Positions 38,768 to 49,405 of a stretch of 64,000 bases of DNA are shown piece by piece. Each line of letters begins with the position of its first letter. The stretch's first letter is position 1. The notes under the pieces are model-generated. The model ran no database searches, was not told where the DNA came from, and worked only from the letters and a program-made list of their open reading frames with translations. The DNA is from Oegoconia quadripuncta. Taxonomy: Eukaryota > Arthropoda > Insecta > Lepidoptera > Autostichidae. Where the stretch lies: assembly GCA_949316235.1 (NCBI GenBank), contig OX438759.1, positions 16,274,618-16,338,617 of the forward strand, written 5' to 3'. The position numbers were made by a program, and so were the translations under genes.

Positions 38768-38960
38768 TATAATGGTGTACAGATTTATACACAGGAAAAC
38801 ATTTGACCGAAGAACAATTGATCGCGAACCGAGTACATTGCGGAGTTGATTTTAATTAACATTTTTAATGATGGACAAACTCCGCAATGTACTCAGTTTT
38901 CGATCAATCGTTCTTCGCTTAAACGTTTTCAGGGGTAGTGCAATTCGGTACACCATTATA
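38768..38960. mobile_element. Palindromic MITE O (copy 2) with 13-bp perfect ends
   Basis: TATAATGGTGTAC (38768-38780) and its exact complement (38948-38960) bound a palindrome. Its arms share ACATTTGACCGAAGAACAAT and ACTCCGCAATGTACTC with copy 1 at 30031-30200. Confidence 0.85.
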
Positions 38961-38984
38961 CATCCCCACTGACAGCTGTCACAC

Positions 38985-39235
38985 GGATCTAGAGGGTCAA
39001 AGTTCTACCAAAGTCTTGCATGAGTAGTTTGATTTTCATAGAAAATCATCCCCACTTTAATAGGTATCCTAAAAATATTACTTTACTACCCTGTCAGCGT
39101 GATATGTATACCCCAAAAAATTACAGATTTCTACTACTGAAAGCCTCTGAGCTAAGCCGCGGACAGACAGAAGGACATAACTAAACTATAAATGGTTCTT
39201 TGTTGACTACGGAATCCTAAAAACGGGATCGGCGC
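38985..39235 (+). repeat. Retroposon 3'-region repeat
   Basis: CCTCTGAGCTAAGCCGCGGA, CAGACAGAAGGACATAACTA, TTGACTACGGAATCCTAAAA. A matching CACGGAACCCTAAAAACGGG piece lies at 55012. I know such sequence as a common lepidopteran repeat end, but cannot name it. Confidence 0.5.
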
Positions 39236-39594
39236 GATTAACACAGCAGAGCTTCCTCTAGAGTTCATCTTAGAGTTGTTCCAAATATATTCATAGACGG
39301 ATTATTTCTATATTTTTTAAAAGAGTATGCATCAACTTTGGCTTTGACAGCGTAAAGCGAGTATTATGCATATTTCATCTCATGTTTTGACAAGAAGCAG
39401 CTACTCGCGGAGTTATGCCACTAAAAATGCATAAAATAAACTTTGTAGCTTGTGGTTCAAGCTGTTTTTAGACTCACCTTTTGTAACCATTCTGTGGTTT
39501 GATATTTAATCACATGGAATTCTGAAGTTTCATCGTGTGACTAGGCTAATAAATTGATACCAAAAATCATCTTCAGCACGTAAACATCCCACAT

Positions 39595-39790
39595 ATGAGC
39601 GTATCGGCCGTAGTCCACCACGCTGGCCCAATGCGGGTTCGGGTTTTCACAAGCCGTTGAGTTTTTATTTCTTAGGAATGCAGGTGTACGATCACCTCGA
39701 TCGTGCATTTTCTCACCTCAGCAAATTCCACAGTAACACGCTTTTCATTCACTCATACATAACCAGTTCTAGTTCGCCCATCATACAGTA
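39595..39790 (+). repeat. Repeat Q (CACGCTGGCCCAATGCGGGT)
   Basis: CACCACGCTGGCCCAATGCG is repeated as CACCACGTTGGCCCAATGCG at 40247, right at the edge of a MITE I copy. Confidence 0.5.
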
Positions 39791-39864
39791 AGCACACATA
39801 CTGTTAGCATTTTTATAAATAAAGCAAGTAATTATTATCAAGTTTATCTTTGTTCCTGCAACAT

Positions 39865-40020
39865 CATATCAACTATCAAGCTGTATGAGTCGAGCAAGGG
39901 CTCATACAGCAGGTTTCCTCACGAAGTTTTCCCTCGCCGTTTAAAAGCAGTCTGATAAATGCACATAAATAATTAAATTAAATTTAAAAACTCATTGGTA
40001 CTCATTGAGCCACCGCCGCT
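39865..40020 (-). mobile_element. SINE-D fragment
   Basis: Minus strand has GGCGGTGGCTCAATGAGTAC, CAATGAGTTTTTAAATTTAA and TGTGCATTTATCAGACTGCT, the middle of SINE-D, in a rearranged order relative to the head. Confidence 0.55.
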
Positions 40021-40058
40021 TACCAACAATATTGATAAATAATTACGATAAATATATA

Positions 40059-40249
40059 CAGGGTGAATTTGAATTCGTGTAATTCCCATTAAGTGGTCAC
40101 GCCTCTCCTGATTACGAATAACTTTCTCCAAGCAACATGTCGAATTCGATCAACTAAAATCGATTACCCATACAAAGTAAATCATTCTAATACCAACTTT
40201 TGTATGGAATTCCAACAATAAACAGGAATTACACGAATTTAAATTCACC
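40059..40249. mobile_element. MITE I, short copy
   Basis: Left CAGGGTGAATTTGAATTCG, TGTAATTCC; right AGGAATTACACGAATTTAAA and TTCACC. About 190 bp, with GATTACGAATAACTTTCTCC inside as in the other copies. The final CTGTA of the right end is missing. Confidence 0.8.
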
Positions 40250-40326
40250 ACGTTGGCCCAATGCGGGTTGGGGAAGTCCCCAATGTCACCGGTCGCATAC
40301 CGGTCAATTCATAAGTATGAATTGTG

Positions 40327-40402
40327 TTTTTTTTTTTTTTTTTTTTTTTTTTTATATGAGAGGGCAGCAAACGAGCATGCGGGTCACCTGATGGAAAGTA
40401 AT
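40327..40402 (-). repeat. Retroposon tail with T30 run
   Basis: About 30 Ts, then ATATGAGAGGGCAGCAAACG, AGCATGCGGGTCACCTGATG. A minus-strand poly(A)-ended insert. Confidence 0.6.
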
Positions 40403-40419
40403 GCAATAAATATATGAAT

Positions 40420-40910
40420 ATGAGATGTGAAGCATATTTATTTAAAAATTCTTGTACGGAGTAAAATCCGTATTTACTTAAACATTTAAAATCAGAACAT
40501 CACTTTTTGCGACGGGGGTTATTAAAACAGAATGGACAAATAATGTTACTAAAGAGTATAAATACACGGAAACGGAACAGTGTTGAATAAGCTAACGCTG
40601 TCGCAACATACACAAATTGAGAGAAGCTACGGTCTAGTCAATGATCGTGGCAGCATTCATGCTCCGCTACAAGAAATTTCACTAACAATAACGCTCCATC
40701 TGTAACGACATAGAAATACTAGACATACTGGTTTATCCAGAGAAAACGTGTGTAACTTTTGTCATTCTTTGGTATGAAATATTCATGGACAGCTGTGATG
40801 ACGTCGATCGGTGGCCCGTCTACACCAAAGCAATGGGATATCTATACGAATAATGTTCTTGTCGAATTAAAGTCAAAGTTTCAGCAATAAAACTTTCATC
40901 TCATCTTCAG
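40420..40910. other. Unassigned stretch
   Basis: No recognised family or coding signal. Confidence 0.4.
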
Positions 40911-40918
40911 TCTTATAT

Positions 40919-41148
40919 CGACGACTTGTTTGGTGTAGTAGTTAACTGCTATACTAAATAAAGGTCGCGAATTAGATCCTGTTAGGGCGTAAAATTCTAT
41001 GATAAACCCGTGTACCAGAGTTATACAGAAAAATATGTAATTTTATAGTTTATTACACATGTAATATCCTTATTACAAGCCTAGTTCCTTAGTGTGAAGC
41101 TAGATGTCACTGTGCGTATGTCCAAGGTAATTTATATTCATAAATAAG
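40919..41148 (+). mobile_element. SINE-A, old diverged copy
   Basis: GACGACTTGTTTGGTGTAGT, AGGTCGCGAATTAGATCCTG (degenerate box B), AAGCTAGATGTCACTGTGCG and TATGTCCAAGG. Confidence 0.7.
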
Positions 41149-41149
41149 T

Positions 41150-41800
41150 CTAAAGAGAAGCGTCGAATGTTGGTATTAGGAATATAACGCCCTATACACA
41201 ATTAAATTACAAAGTAAATGATTTAACTTAAAATTTGAAATTATAATTGTGCACAATTCTATCAATATCAACTGTATAACCGACGTATTTTCAAGAGTTT
41301 TCTTGGATTTTGTTTTTTTGGAACAAAGATCCTGAAATTTTGTTTTGGGATAAAAACCAAATCCAGAAATACCAAGAAGGAAATACAAACATACTTTCGC
41401 ATTTATAAATAGACGTATGGTATGATTAGGTGAATAATAATCGCCACGATGTATCATGAAGTTGCAGCCAATCTATTTTATATCGCATTAAAACCATATC
41501 AATGGCTGGTAATATTTTGCAAAACAAGGTTATTTACCATGCTTTTACCAACACCTCAGCGTGGAAATTAATTTTCCAAGCTACCACTACTTTGTTTAGT
41601 ACTTTATGATCATTCTTCATTCTTTTACGGTGTTCAGCGAAACAGATTTATTGCGTCATAATATTTTAGGAGTTCCACACTGAAGTAATGTAGTCTTTAT
41701 ACTATATCCAAGCATAACCACGTGGTCTTAGTATATTCTTACGTTGATAAGACGAATCACGTTTATAAATTTCTTAACGTAAGGTACGAATATAAATCTA
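41150..41800. other. Unassigned stretch
   Basis: AT-rich. A 93-codon minus frame at 41176-41457 has no known motif and low-complexity composition. Confidence 0.35.
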
Positions 41801-41805
41801 ATAAT

Positions 41806-42012
41806 ATAAATGCGAAAGTTTGAATGTTTGTTTGTTGGTCAATCACGGCGAAACGGATGAACGGATTTGGATGAAATTTGGTACATAAGTATAACATACC
41901 CTGGATTAAGACATAGGATATTTTTTATCCCAATAAAGTCAGTAGTTTCCGAGGAATAAACAAATTTCCGCGATAAAGTTATTCCAGCAAAGTCGCGTGC
42001 GGAAAGCTAGAT
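41806..42012 (+). mobile_element. Helitron-like family 1
   Basis: TCTAATAATATAAATGCGAA, AGTTTGAATGTTTGTTTG, GGATGAACGGATTTGGATG, ACATACCCTGGATTAAGAC, then GTCGCGTGCGGAAAGCTAG. Both ends are kept; the hairpin is partly deleted. Confidence 0.8.
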
Positions 42013-42059
42013 ATAAAGTTTAAAACCCAAGAAAACCGACAGAATATCTTCCTTATTTA

Positions 42060-42285
42060 ACCAATAAAGCGTATTTGATTTGATTTGAATATCTTGTATT
42101 TTCCGGCACCATGTTGGATTTCTTACCATAAAATATATTCTACTATCCTCTGGGTCTCCAGACGAATCTAACGACACCGTGCACTTTAAAATCGGTCAAG
42201 CCGTTTAAGCTACAGGAGGTAACAGAAATCTGTATACACACTTCAAACACATTACCCTCCTTCCTAGGGTAGTCGGGTAATGAGA
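42060..42285 (+). repeat. Repeat J
   Basis: CCGGCACCATGTTGGATTTC, AAATCGGTCAAGCCGTTTAA, GCTACAGGAGGTAACAG, CATTACCCTCCTTCCTAGGG, TAGTCGGGTAA. Confidence 0.65.
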
Positions 42286-42455
42286 GTTACAGTGGTATTC
42301 GCGATTTTCGTTTATAGTTGTCTGTTCCAAAATTTGCAGAATCACTTGCTGATGTCTGATCCCGCTCAAATTTGGTACCTATATTTATATAAATTCGGTG
42401 ACAATGCAATTATTATGGTACCCTCGAGCTGATCTAATGATAATAATAATAATAA

Positions 42456-42722
42456 GTAAATATCCTTGGGCTTACACACAACCCCATCTAGCTCCACATT
42501 AAACAACTATAGGCTTGTGTTGTGGATACCAGATGGTTGATATACGACATAAATACATTTTTTTTTGTAATTAATACTTATTATAAATGAAAAAATCCAT
42601 AACTCGAGAACACATGTCCGTATTCATCATACAAAAATATGCCTCTAACGAGATTCGAACCGGCAACTTTTTGGTATAGTGGTCAGAGTTGCTAACCACT
42701 ACACCAAACTGGTCGTCGCTTA
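42456..42722 (-). mobile_element. SINE-A
   Basis: CCCCATCTAGCTCCACATT, GTTGTGGATACCAGATGGTT, GAGATTCGAACCGGCAAC and GCTAACCACTACACCAAACT. Full minus copy. Confidence 0.85.
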
Positions 42723-42778
42723 GATTCGGCATAGACCAAAAACACTTGGTTTACTGGATACCATGGCTTTGAATCCTA

Positions 42779-42912
42779 CATAAATACATTATTGTTTTGT
42801 ACATAAATGAAAACATCCATAACTCGGGTACACATGCCCGTATTCATCATACAAACATATGCCCCTAGCGGGATTCGAACCCGCGACCTTCTAACCACTA
42901 AACCAAACAGGT
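42779..42912 (-). mobile_element. SINE-A head half
   Basis: ACATCCATAACTCGGGTACA, GGGATTCGAACCCGCGACC and ACCACTAAACCAAACAGG. Only the 5' half, 57 bases beyond the previous copy in the same orientation. Confidence 0.8.
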
Positions 42913-43154
42913 TAAAACACCAAAAACGATGGAGCTGTGATGTAGGGATTGGAACTTCCTGATGGCAATTGACAAAATGGTCGAATTTGGACTAATTCGT
43001 TTTGTTGCCCTCAGCACTTTCCGTGACACACATGATGACGAGGATCTGAAGATGGAGCCAGAAGATTGCCATTGGAACTCCTTGATGGACTATATGTTAC
43101 TTGTCTTTGTACTAGAATAATATGTTATCATGACAGAGAATTCGGTGACTGCTA

Positions 43155-43552
43155 AATTGCAGAGCCTTGAACACCGTCGCCAAGTCGCCCGTCTCTGAGT
43201 TTTCTTTCTACAGGATGCATTTCGGGGAGTGTGCGTTGGAATTACATAATCTTATTCCACCGTCACCCTTCCATCTTCGAACCACTAGGCGTGGGGAGGG
43301 ATTTCACCCGTATATAGTTAATATACCGAACATTCGTACTGAGGGTTCGATTCTTCATTCATCATCCGAACAGCCAAGGCATGGAACTCCCTTCCGGCGT
43401 CAGTCTTTCCTGTATCCTACAACCTTGGGATCTTCAAGAGCAGAGTGAATAGGCATTTACTGGGATCGCGTGCTTCATCTTCGACCACATCGTCACTTTC
43501 CATCAGGTGAGATTGTGGTCAAACGCGAATCCAATCAATCATAAAAAAAAAG
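43155..43552 (+). pseudogene. LINE RT C-terminus with 3' UTR and poly(A)
   Basis: 5'-truncated non-LTR retrotransposon. Reading through small frameshifts gives SLEHRRQVARL, FYRMHFGECALELHNLIPPS, PFHLRTTRRGEGFHPYIVN, then RTAKAWNSLPASVFP, SYNLGIFKSRVNRHLLGS and a TGA at 43507-43509. A short 3' UTR (GATTGTGGTCAAACGCGAAT, CCAATCAATC) and an A tail follow. This is the usual C-terminus of a CR1/Jockey-type element in insects; the clade is inferred. It is the reference for the many short tails in the window. Confidence 0.85.
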
Positions 43553-43559
43553 TTTGTTT

Positions 43560-43960
43560 TTAAAAGTATAAAAATACTTTAGAACTTCTAAATCTAGATC
43601 TTATTGAGGTTCGGATCCCTAAAAAACGAATTGTAAAAAGCCTGTTCCAGTAGTAACTCGATTATCTCATCCAATGAGAGCTAAATAAGATCTGGAATTC
43701 TAGTCTAGGCTACAATTGAGTTCACCAATTGAATGTTCGAGAGGCGTGGCCGTCCTGAACGGAATTGCGATGAGCCAGACTTGACACAGTTAAGTTAACC
43801 TCTTAAGAGGCCGCCTGAGTCAGACCAATGTAATTATCGGATGTAATTTTGATTCACAATTTACAAATGCATACATAAAGTCCCGCCTGTTTCCCGTAGG
43901 AGTATATAGGCAGAAACCACAGACGTTCGCTTGCTACGATCCTGACTCACGTTTTATCAT
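43560..43960. other. Unassigned, with LINE debris
   Basis: 43880-43945 (minus) carries the GATCGTAGCAAG and GTCTGTGGTTTCTGCC words seen at 3570 and 60350. The rest is not recognised. Confidence 0.4.
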
Positions 43961-43963
43961 TTA

Positions 43964-44303
43964 GTAGCTTTCCGTCCGCGGCTTCGCCTGCGTGGAATAA
44001 ATTTATTGCGGTAATTTTTTTATCCCGCAGGAACTACTCACTTTTTCGGCATAAAAATTGTAGAATCACCTTTACGTAAGGTACTACTCCATACCTATGT
44101 TTTAGTCAATAAGTTAAGGTGACAATAAACGACCATCGTCGAGACAACGCGTGTCTAATTTGTGTTAGTACAAGTTTCCACCCCTTAAAATATCCTATAT
44201 ATCCATATATCCAGAGTATATTCTACCTATACACCAAATTTAATCCAAATCCGTTCATCCGTTTCGAGCAACAAACAAAACCTTTCGCATTTATAATACT
44301 AGT
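43964..44303 (-). mobile_element. Helitron-like family 1, interrupted
   Basis: 3' part 43964-44060 (CGCAGGCGAAGCCGCGGACG, GAAAGCTAC) and 5' part 44180-44303 are separated by about 125 foreign bases that match nothing else in the window. Confidence 0.7.
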
Positions 44304-44334
44304 TTACATTAAACTCTAAATCTAAATCTGCCGC

Positions 44335-44714
44335 CAAACAATGGGGTGGTCAGAGATATCGCAAACATAAGTGCTTAAAACAACATCCACGGTTCACTCA
44401 ATGTAACATGTACAACATAGGGCTCACGAATCGGAGGTCGCGGGTTCGATCGCCAGCGGAGTACATGTTTAGTACTCGGTTTGGTTGGTGGTAGGGCATT
44501 TTAACACCGCCTGGTTAGTTACCACCATCTTATCTAAATATGCCGCCAATGTTAATAGCGTTGTTGTGTTTCGGTTGTCAGAGATAAGATAGCCAGTCCC
44601 CCAAATAAGATGGGGTTTCCTGGTCAGTACGCGACCATCTTCGGCCTCATCTTCACTTAATATCAGGTGTGATTAAGGTCAAGTTGTTGTTCATTCGTTG
44701 TGCATAAAAAAAAC
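44335..44714 (+). mobile_element. Composite SINE: repeat N fragment fused to SINE-B
   Basis: 44340-44397 is repeat N in reverse (GGGGTGGTCAGAGATATCGC, AACAACATCCACGGTTCAC). It is joined directly to SINE-B from TCAATGTAA onward (GGAGGTCGCGGGTTCGATCG, GTTGTCAGAGATAAGATAGC, GTTGTGCATAAAAAAAA). The same junction occurs at 56215-56572. Confidence 0.75.
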
Positions 44715-44867
44715 TCTTATCCCCGAGTTTTTTTTTCTCAGCCATATTTGATGAAAATCGGTTAAGCCTTCTAACAAAGTTGGTTTAGTCTATTTAGATG
44801 AAATAATCATTTGTTTATTGGACGTTTTCAAAATGTTCAATAACTTAATTTTTTATTTTTTTATTAA

Positions 44868-45270
44868 AACCTCACCTGATGGAAAGCGACGATGAAGCCG
44901 AATATGTATCACGCGCACCCAGTAAATGCCTATTCACTAGATCCCAAGGTTGTAAGTGTCGGGAACATATGGATGGAAACCCCCCCCGCGCCTGGTTGTC
45001 CGAAGATGGAAAGGGGACGGTGGAATAAGATCGTGCAATTCCATCGCACACTCACCGAAATGTATCCTGTAAAATACTGAAAGGCATGCGACCCTACGGC
45101 GGTGTTCACGGCGGTAACCATTGGGTCATCGCCTATGAGTCTTATGGCGCGTCGTTCCACAGAATCGAGTGCAGCCAGTTGGTACTTGGCTGATCCGTCC
45201 CAGAGGTGACAGCAGTATTCCATGCACGAGCGGATCTGAGCTTGGTAAAGCTCCAGCAGCTGCTTTGGTG
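44868..45270 (-). pseudogene. LINE RT fragment (same family as 43155)
   Basis: The minus strand reads MEYCCHLWDGSAKYQLAALD, SVERRAIRLIGDD, then a broken QYFTGYISVSVRWNCTILFH segment and the usual 3' end (CACCTGATGGAAAGCGACG complement). Frameshifts are present. Confidence 0.75.
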
Positions 45271-45640
45271 TGAAAACTTAATACTTATTATTTAAAGGAA
45301 TATTATCTCTAATATTCGCAACCGGCAAATTCACTGCTCCTAATACACCAGCCCCTTACATCACTCCAACCACATGTTACTTGCATTATAAACAACAGTA
45401 ATTACTAAATACGCTATATGCTACAAGCAAGACACAAAGATTCCAGTTAACAAAGAGATTTTAATTAAAATGGCAACGAGGTCGGTCTAGGAGGGACGTG
45501 AGCCTTCTACCAACTTTACATGTAAATTAAGCTTCTCGTACTATGAATTAACAGTTTTATGCGTTTGTTGCTTGTGGGTAGATAAAATTGTAAGGTGGTG
45601 AACATGTGATTCAACTAAAGCGAAGGTTAAAGTTAGCGAT
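45270..45640. other. Unassigned stretch
   Basis: No recognised feature. Confidence 0.4.
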
Positions 45641-45644
45641 TGTG

Positions 45645-45705
45645 TTTTATACTATATATATATATATAGTATATATATATACATATATATATATATTATT
45701 AAGTA
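45645..45705. repeat. (TA)n microsatellite
   Basis: About 50 bases of TA with a few interruptions (AGTATATA, ACATATA). Confidence 0.9.
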
Positions 45706-45799
45706 AGTCTATTAATATCATATTATTATTATATTTATGCATACTTATCTATAATTATTTCTTTAGTTGGTAGTATCGTGCACCCTACCTGTTTTTCTA

Positions 45800-45950
45800 C
45801 GTACAAATGTCCCATGGCTGTGGGTTGTCTGGAAGAGATCGCTTTTAGTGATAAGACCGCCAATTGTGTTCTATTGTTATCATCAAAAATTATTGTAAAT
45901 TATTTTGCGCGATAAAGAGTATTTGTATTGTATTGTAACTGTATTGTTAA
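45800..45950 (+). repeat. LINE 3' UTR with TATTG tail
   Basis: GGTTGTCTGGAAGAGATCGC, TTTTAGTGATAAGACCGCC, ATAAAGAGTATTTGTATTGT, ATTGTAACTGTATTG. Confidence 0.7.
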
Positions 45951-46020
45951 GGGAAGGGGTAACTGAACATTTTGTTAACAATCTCAAATGCGAGGTTGGG
46001 GATGAATTTCACATTTCATT

Positions 46021-46349
46021 TTAACCGCCTCCGTGGCCCAATGTAAACAACATTGGATTTACGAATCGGAGGTCGCGGGTTCGATCCCCAGCGGGGTACA
46101 TATTTAAGTACTCAGTTTGGTTGGTGGTTTTAAATGTCCACCTGGCTAGCTACCACCATATTATCTAAATCTGCTGCCAAACAGCAATGTTAATAGCATT
46201 ATTGTGTTCCTGTTGTCAATGATAAGATATATAGCCAGTTCCCCAAATGTTGGGGTTTCCGGGTCAGTACGCTTCCACATTCGGCCTCATCTTCACTTAA
46301 CATCAGGTGTGATTGAGGTCAAGTGCTAACCCCGATGTGCATAAAAAAC
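46021..46349 (+). mobile_element. SINE-B, full copy
   Basis: AACCGCCTCCGTGGCCCAAT, GTCGCGGGTTCGATCCCCAG, GTTAATAGCATTATTGTGTT and ACATCAGGTGTGATTGAGG, ending CATAAAAAACACG. Confidence 0.88.
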
Positions 46350-46862
46350 ACGCAAAATATTTACTGAGAAGTATGATGTAACGCAAGAGGTTTTCTAAAG
46401 TGTTGTCAATATATCCGCAATTAGAAAATCCAGAAGTCACCAGAAAACAGAGAGATTTTAAATTTGGAATCAGTAAAACACCATGAAGTACCTACCTACC
46501 TACGTATGCAATTCTATTTCATACCATATTGAAAAAAAGTCATCAAAGTTAACGAAAATATGGGTAACCATGGAAGCATGTCCTATTAAAAAACAGAATT
46601 TCGAAAGCGGTTTATATACGACGGAGTTCTGAGGTAACAAATTATGGTTATAAAGAAAAAATTAAACTACCAATGCCAGTACTTATACATAGACAAACAC
46701 ACTTATACTCAAATCTAACTAATATATTTTTTTATCGTTTTAAGGAGCTTTGTCGAGAATCGACTATGCCGCTCCGTGTAGAGCAACAGCAATAACTTAA
46801 CTAAGGCGGTTCACATCAATCTTACATAATTTATATAGTGTTTTGGCCGAATCGGATAATTC
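46350..46862. other. Unassigned stretch
   Basis: No recognised feature. Confidence 0.4.
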
Positions 46863-46864
46863 TA

Positions 46865-46962
46865 ACTAATATTATAAATGCGAAACTTTGTTTGTTTACG
46901 TGTTTTTTTATTGCTCAATCACGGCGAAACGGACGAATGGATTTGGATGAAATTTAGAACAT
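46865..46962 (+). mobile_element. Helitron-like family 1, 5' fragment
   Basis: TCTAACTAATATTATAAATG, CGAAACTTTGTTTG, CACGGCGAAACGGACGAATG, GATTTGGATGAAATTTAG. It is cut off by MITE K. Confidence 0.75.
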
Positions 46963-46969
46963 TTCTAAA

Positions 46970-47254
46970 TTTACCGTAAGGAGAAAAATAGGGCATGTTA
47001 AGTAAGTGAAATAGAAGGTATTGGCATAGGTAGTTTTTTTTTTCAAAACTACATTCGAATAAAGCGTTAATTGTGTAATTTGACGGTCGTGTTTTTAGCC
47101 TGTTCCACATAATTACATCATTAAATTAAATAAACAACGAAAACTTGGAGAAAATATGAGTTTTTGAAAAAAAAATAACCTATGCCAATAATTTCTATTT
47201 CAATTTACTTAATATGCCCTATTTTTTTTCTTATGGTAAAAAACTCATCCGGTA
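46970..47254. mobile_element. MITE K
   Basis: Left TACCGTAAGGAGAAAAATAG, GGCATGTTAAGTAAGTG; right AATTTACTTAATATGCCC, TTATGGTAAAAAACTCATCC, GGT. It is in the opposite orientation to the 25.2-kb copy. Confidence 0.75.
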
Positions 47255-47284
47255 TATACATATAGCTAGATACGTCGTGAAGGG

Positions 47285-47560
47285 ATTAATCGCCACGTCC
47301 ACGACGTCGGCGCTTTCGAGTCTCACATCGTCCTCTGGAAAGAAGACCATCGCGATGGACAGCACCCTTTCGACATTGAAATTGCTGGCAGGCGATGATG
47401 TGGCAGATTACCGCAAGGGTCCGCGTTAACCTCCTCTATGGTTTCCTGCCACTCTTCGCATTTTGCCCTTGCAATTTCTTTTGCAATGGCTTTTCTTGCT
47501 GCAAATAAGGTGCTGAGCGCCTGCGGAACGGTCTTTCTTAGATGCAGACCCAAGAGTTCT
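47285..47560 (-). pseudogene. R1/Jockey-type LINE ORF2 linker fragment
   Basis: The minus strand reads ARKAIAKEIARAKCEEWQET, IEEVNADPCGNLPHHRL, a pattern like the region between endonuclease and reverse transcriptase in R1-related LINEs (ARK...I..AK...W..L...D.DPWG...). It then loses frame. The usual W in DPWG is C here. Confidence 0.5.
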
Positions 47561-47611
47561 ACGTTACGTATTCAGTCCCATAGTCGCCTTTTACGCCGCC
47601 CAGGGATATAA

Positions 47612-47868
47612 ACGGATATATCCTTAGACATACACACAGCGCCATCTAGTTCCACAGTAAGCAACTATAGGCTTGCGTTGTGGATAACAGATGTTTGATA
47701 TACTACACAAATACATTTTTTTTGTAAATAAATACTTATAAGGAAAACATCCATAACTCGGGTACACATGTCCGTATTCATTACAGAAACATATGCCTCT
47801 AGCTGGATTCGAACCCGCGACCTTTTGGTAAGTGGTCAGAGTTTCTACACACTACACCAAACAGGCCA
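47612..47868 (-). mobile_element. SINE-A
   Basis: ACAGCGCCATCTAGTTCCAC, GGATTCGAACCCGCGACC, CACACTACACCAAACAGG. Full minus copy with a small deletion in the head. Confidence 0.85.
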
Positions 47869-47869
47869 A

Positions 47870-48250
47870 ACAGAAATAATAAGGCACTGAGATTGTTGCA
47901 GTGCATATAGAATCTAATGTTGACCATAAAAAATATTTTAATATCTTTAAAATAAAACCAATAATTTAAGTTATACTTATCATGTAGTTCATGAGCCTCC
48001 ATTTTAGGACATATACGAGTCCCTAAGTACGTATTAATGTTATTTATTCCATTTCGCTGCAAACACAATTTAAATGAGAGAAATGCACAGCTTCCAAAAT
48101 CTTTTGGCTTCTTGCATTCGCTCCACAAGATTCTGCTACAGGGGTGGTAAACTTAAATGTTACTGGGGTCATTTGGAGTTTTTATGTCACTTTTAATTCA
48201 AAATTCAAAAATTTATTTCTAAGTATGATGCATGATATCATTTATTGAAC
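47870..48250. other. Unassigned; retroposon tail near 48190-48250
   Basis: 48193-48247 (TTCAAAATTCAAAAATTTAT, ATGATATCATTTATTGAACG) resembles the 4715/6430 repeat in minus orientation. The 109-codon minus frame at 47799-48128 starts inside a SINE and is not a gene. Confidence 0.35.
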
Positions 48251-48256
48251 GCGAAT

Positions 48257-48492
48257 TGACGATCTGTTTGGTGTGGTGGTTGGAAATGGTCACGGGTTCG
48301 AATCCCGCTAGGGGCATATGTTTGTATGATGAATACAGACATGTGTTCCTGAGTTATGGATGTTTTCATTATAAGTGTTTATTTCCAAAAAAAAAATGTA
48401 TTTGTGTAGTATATCAACCATCTGTTATCCACAACACAAGCCTATAGTTGCTTACTGTGGAACTAGATGGCGCTGTGTGTATGTCTAAGGAT
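48257..48492 (+). mobile_element. SINE-A
   Basis: ACGATCTGTTTGGTGTGGTG, CACGGGTTCGAATCCCGCTA, CAACCATCTGTTATCCACAA, GGAACTAGATGGCGCTGTG. There is a short deletion between the A and B boxes. Confidence 0.85.
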
Positions 48493-48719
48493 CACCTGTA
48501 ATTCTGGTTCTTCCTTTTCAGGCACCAGTCTTCCCACAAATGTGTTCTATGTATTACCTAGTCTTAAAATCACTTTGTAAACCGCCAAACCGCCATTGCA
48601 TCGACGTCCACAGTGAAGTTAGACAGGGTCTTGTTGTTGACTTCACATCGTTCAACGGTCTGTCACCGCATCGGTGTCGTCGGTGTCGTTTGTCTGTCTC
48701 TTCTTACAGTACTCGTCGT

Positions 48720-49177
48720 ACATGGGTAGCAAGCATCTGCTTGTGCACCTAATCAAACTGGCGGGTGAGTGGTAGAATAATTGGCCTTTTCATTTTATTA
48801 TATTCTTTATACAATTTTCATAATCACTGATTTCTATTTTATTTATTTATCGTGTACCACACACGTCGAATATGAATGAATATAGAAAATAATAATGATT
48901 TTCTTAGATATACGCTGTATAAACGCGACATCAGGCTTCTGTCTCGCGTTGATGTAGAGGGACTGCGGATCATGTTGGAGAGAATAAATGAAACTAAAAA
49001 TATTAACAAATATACTAATTCCAACTTCACTAGCTTCGTCCTCTCCCAGGATTGTCAGGCTGCGGCCCCACAAGTAATTATGAAGCGGCCCGTGAGTCAA
49101 GTATCTTTGACACTCCTGAAGTACATTTTAATTACGAGAAAATTGTTTTACTGTTCCTCTCGCACTCATTTGTGTGA
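48720..49177 (+). CDS. Candidate two-exon small protein gene (unrecognised)
   Basis: GTCTCTTCTTACAG ends at 48719, a good acceptor. The next 45 bases contain ATG at 48722 and run to a donor GTGAGT at 48765, giving MGSKHLLVHLIKLA plus one base. After a 285-base intron, CTCTCCCAG ends at 49049. The frame then continues from 49050 as LSGCGPTSNYEAARESSIFD and on to TGA at 49175-49177. The joined product would be 56 residues; it has no signal peptide or motif I know. The region also holds GTGAGT at 49092, so the second exon may be short and the gene longer. Evidence is only splice sites, phase and an open frame. It could be chance or repeat-derived. Confidence 0.25.
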
Positions 49178-49307
49178 ACTGTCTGCTTTTCATTAACTAG
49201 GAATGTTCCGCAAAGCTTGTATTCTCCTTTGCATCTGTTTATATTTATATGTATGTATGATGATAGTACACTAAAACAATCTTTATTAAACTTATTAAAA
49301 AAGCTTC

Positions 49308-49405
49308 TTTAACTTCTTCTTTGTCTGGAATACACTTCATCATCTATGTTAAATGTTCTTTGTATTTTATTTTTGTGTGCAATAAAGAATTTAATAATAA
49401 CAATA
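49308..49405 (+). repeat. LINE 3' UTR with AAT tail
   Basis: CACTTCATCATCTATGTTAA, ATGTTCTTTGTATTTTATTT, GTGTGCAATAAAGAATTTAA, then AATAACAATAAT. Nearly identical to 28950-29013. Confidence 0.75.

Noticed and set aside
47799..48128. 109-codon minus frame
   Set aside because: It starts in low-complexity sequence and ends inside a SINE-A head (GRGFESS), so it is a chance frame.
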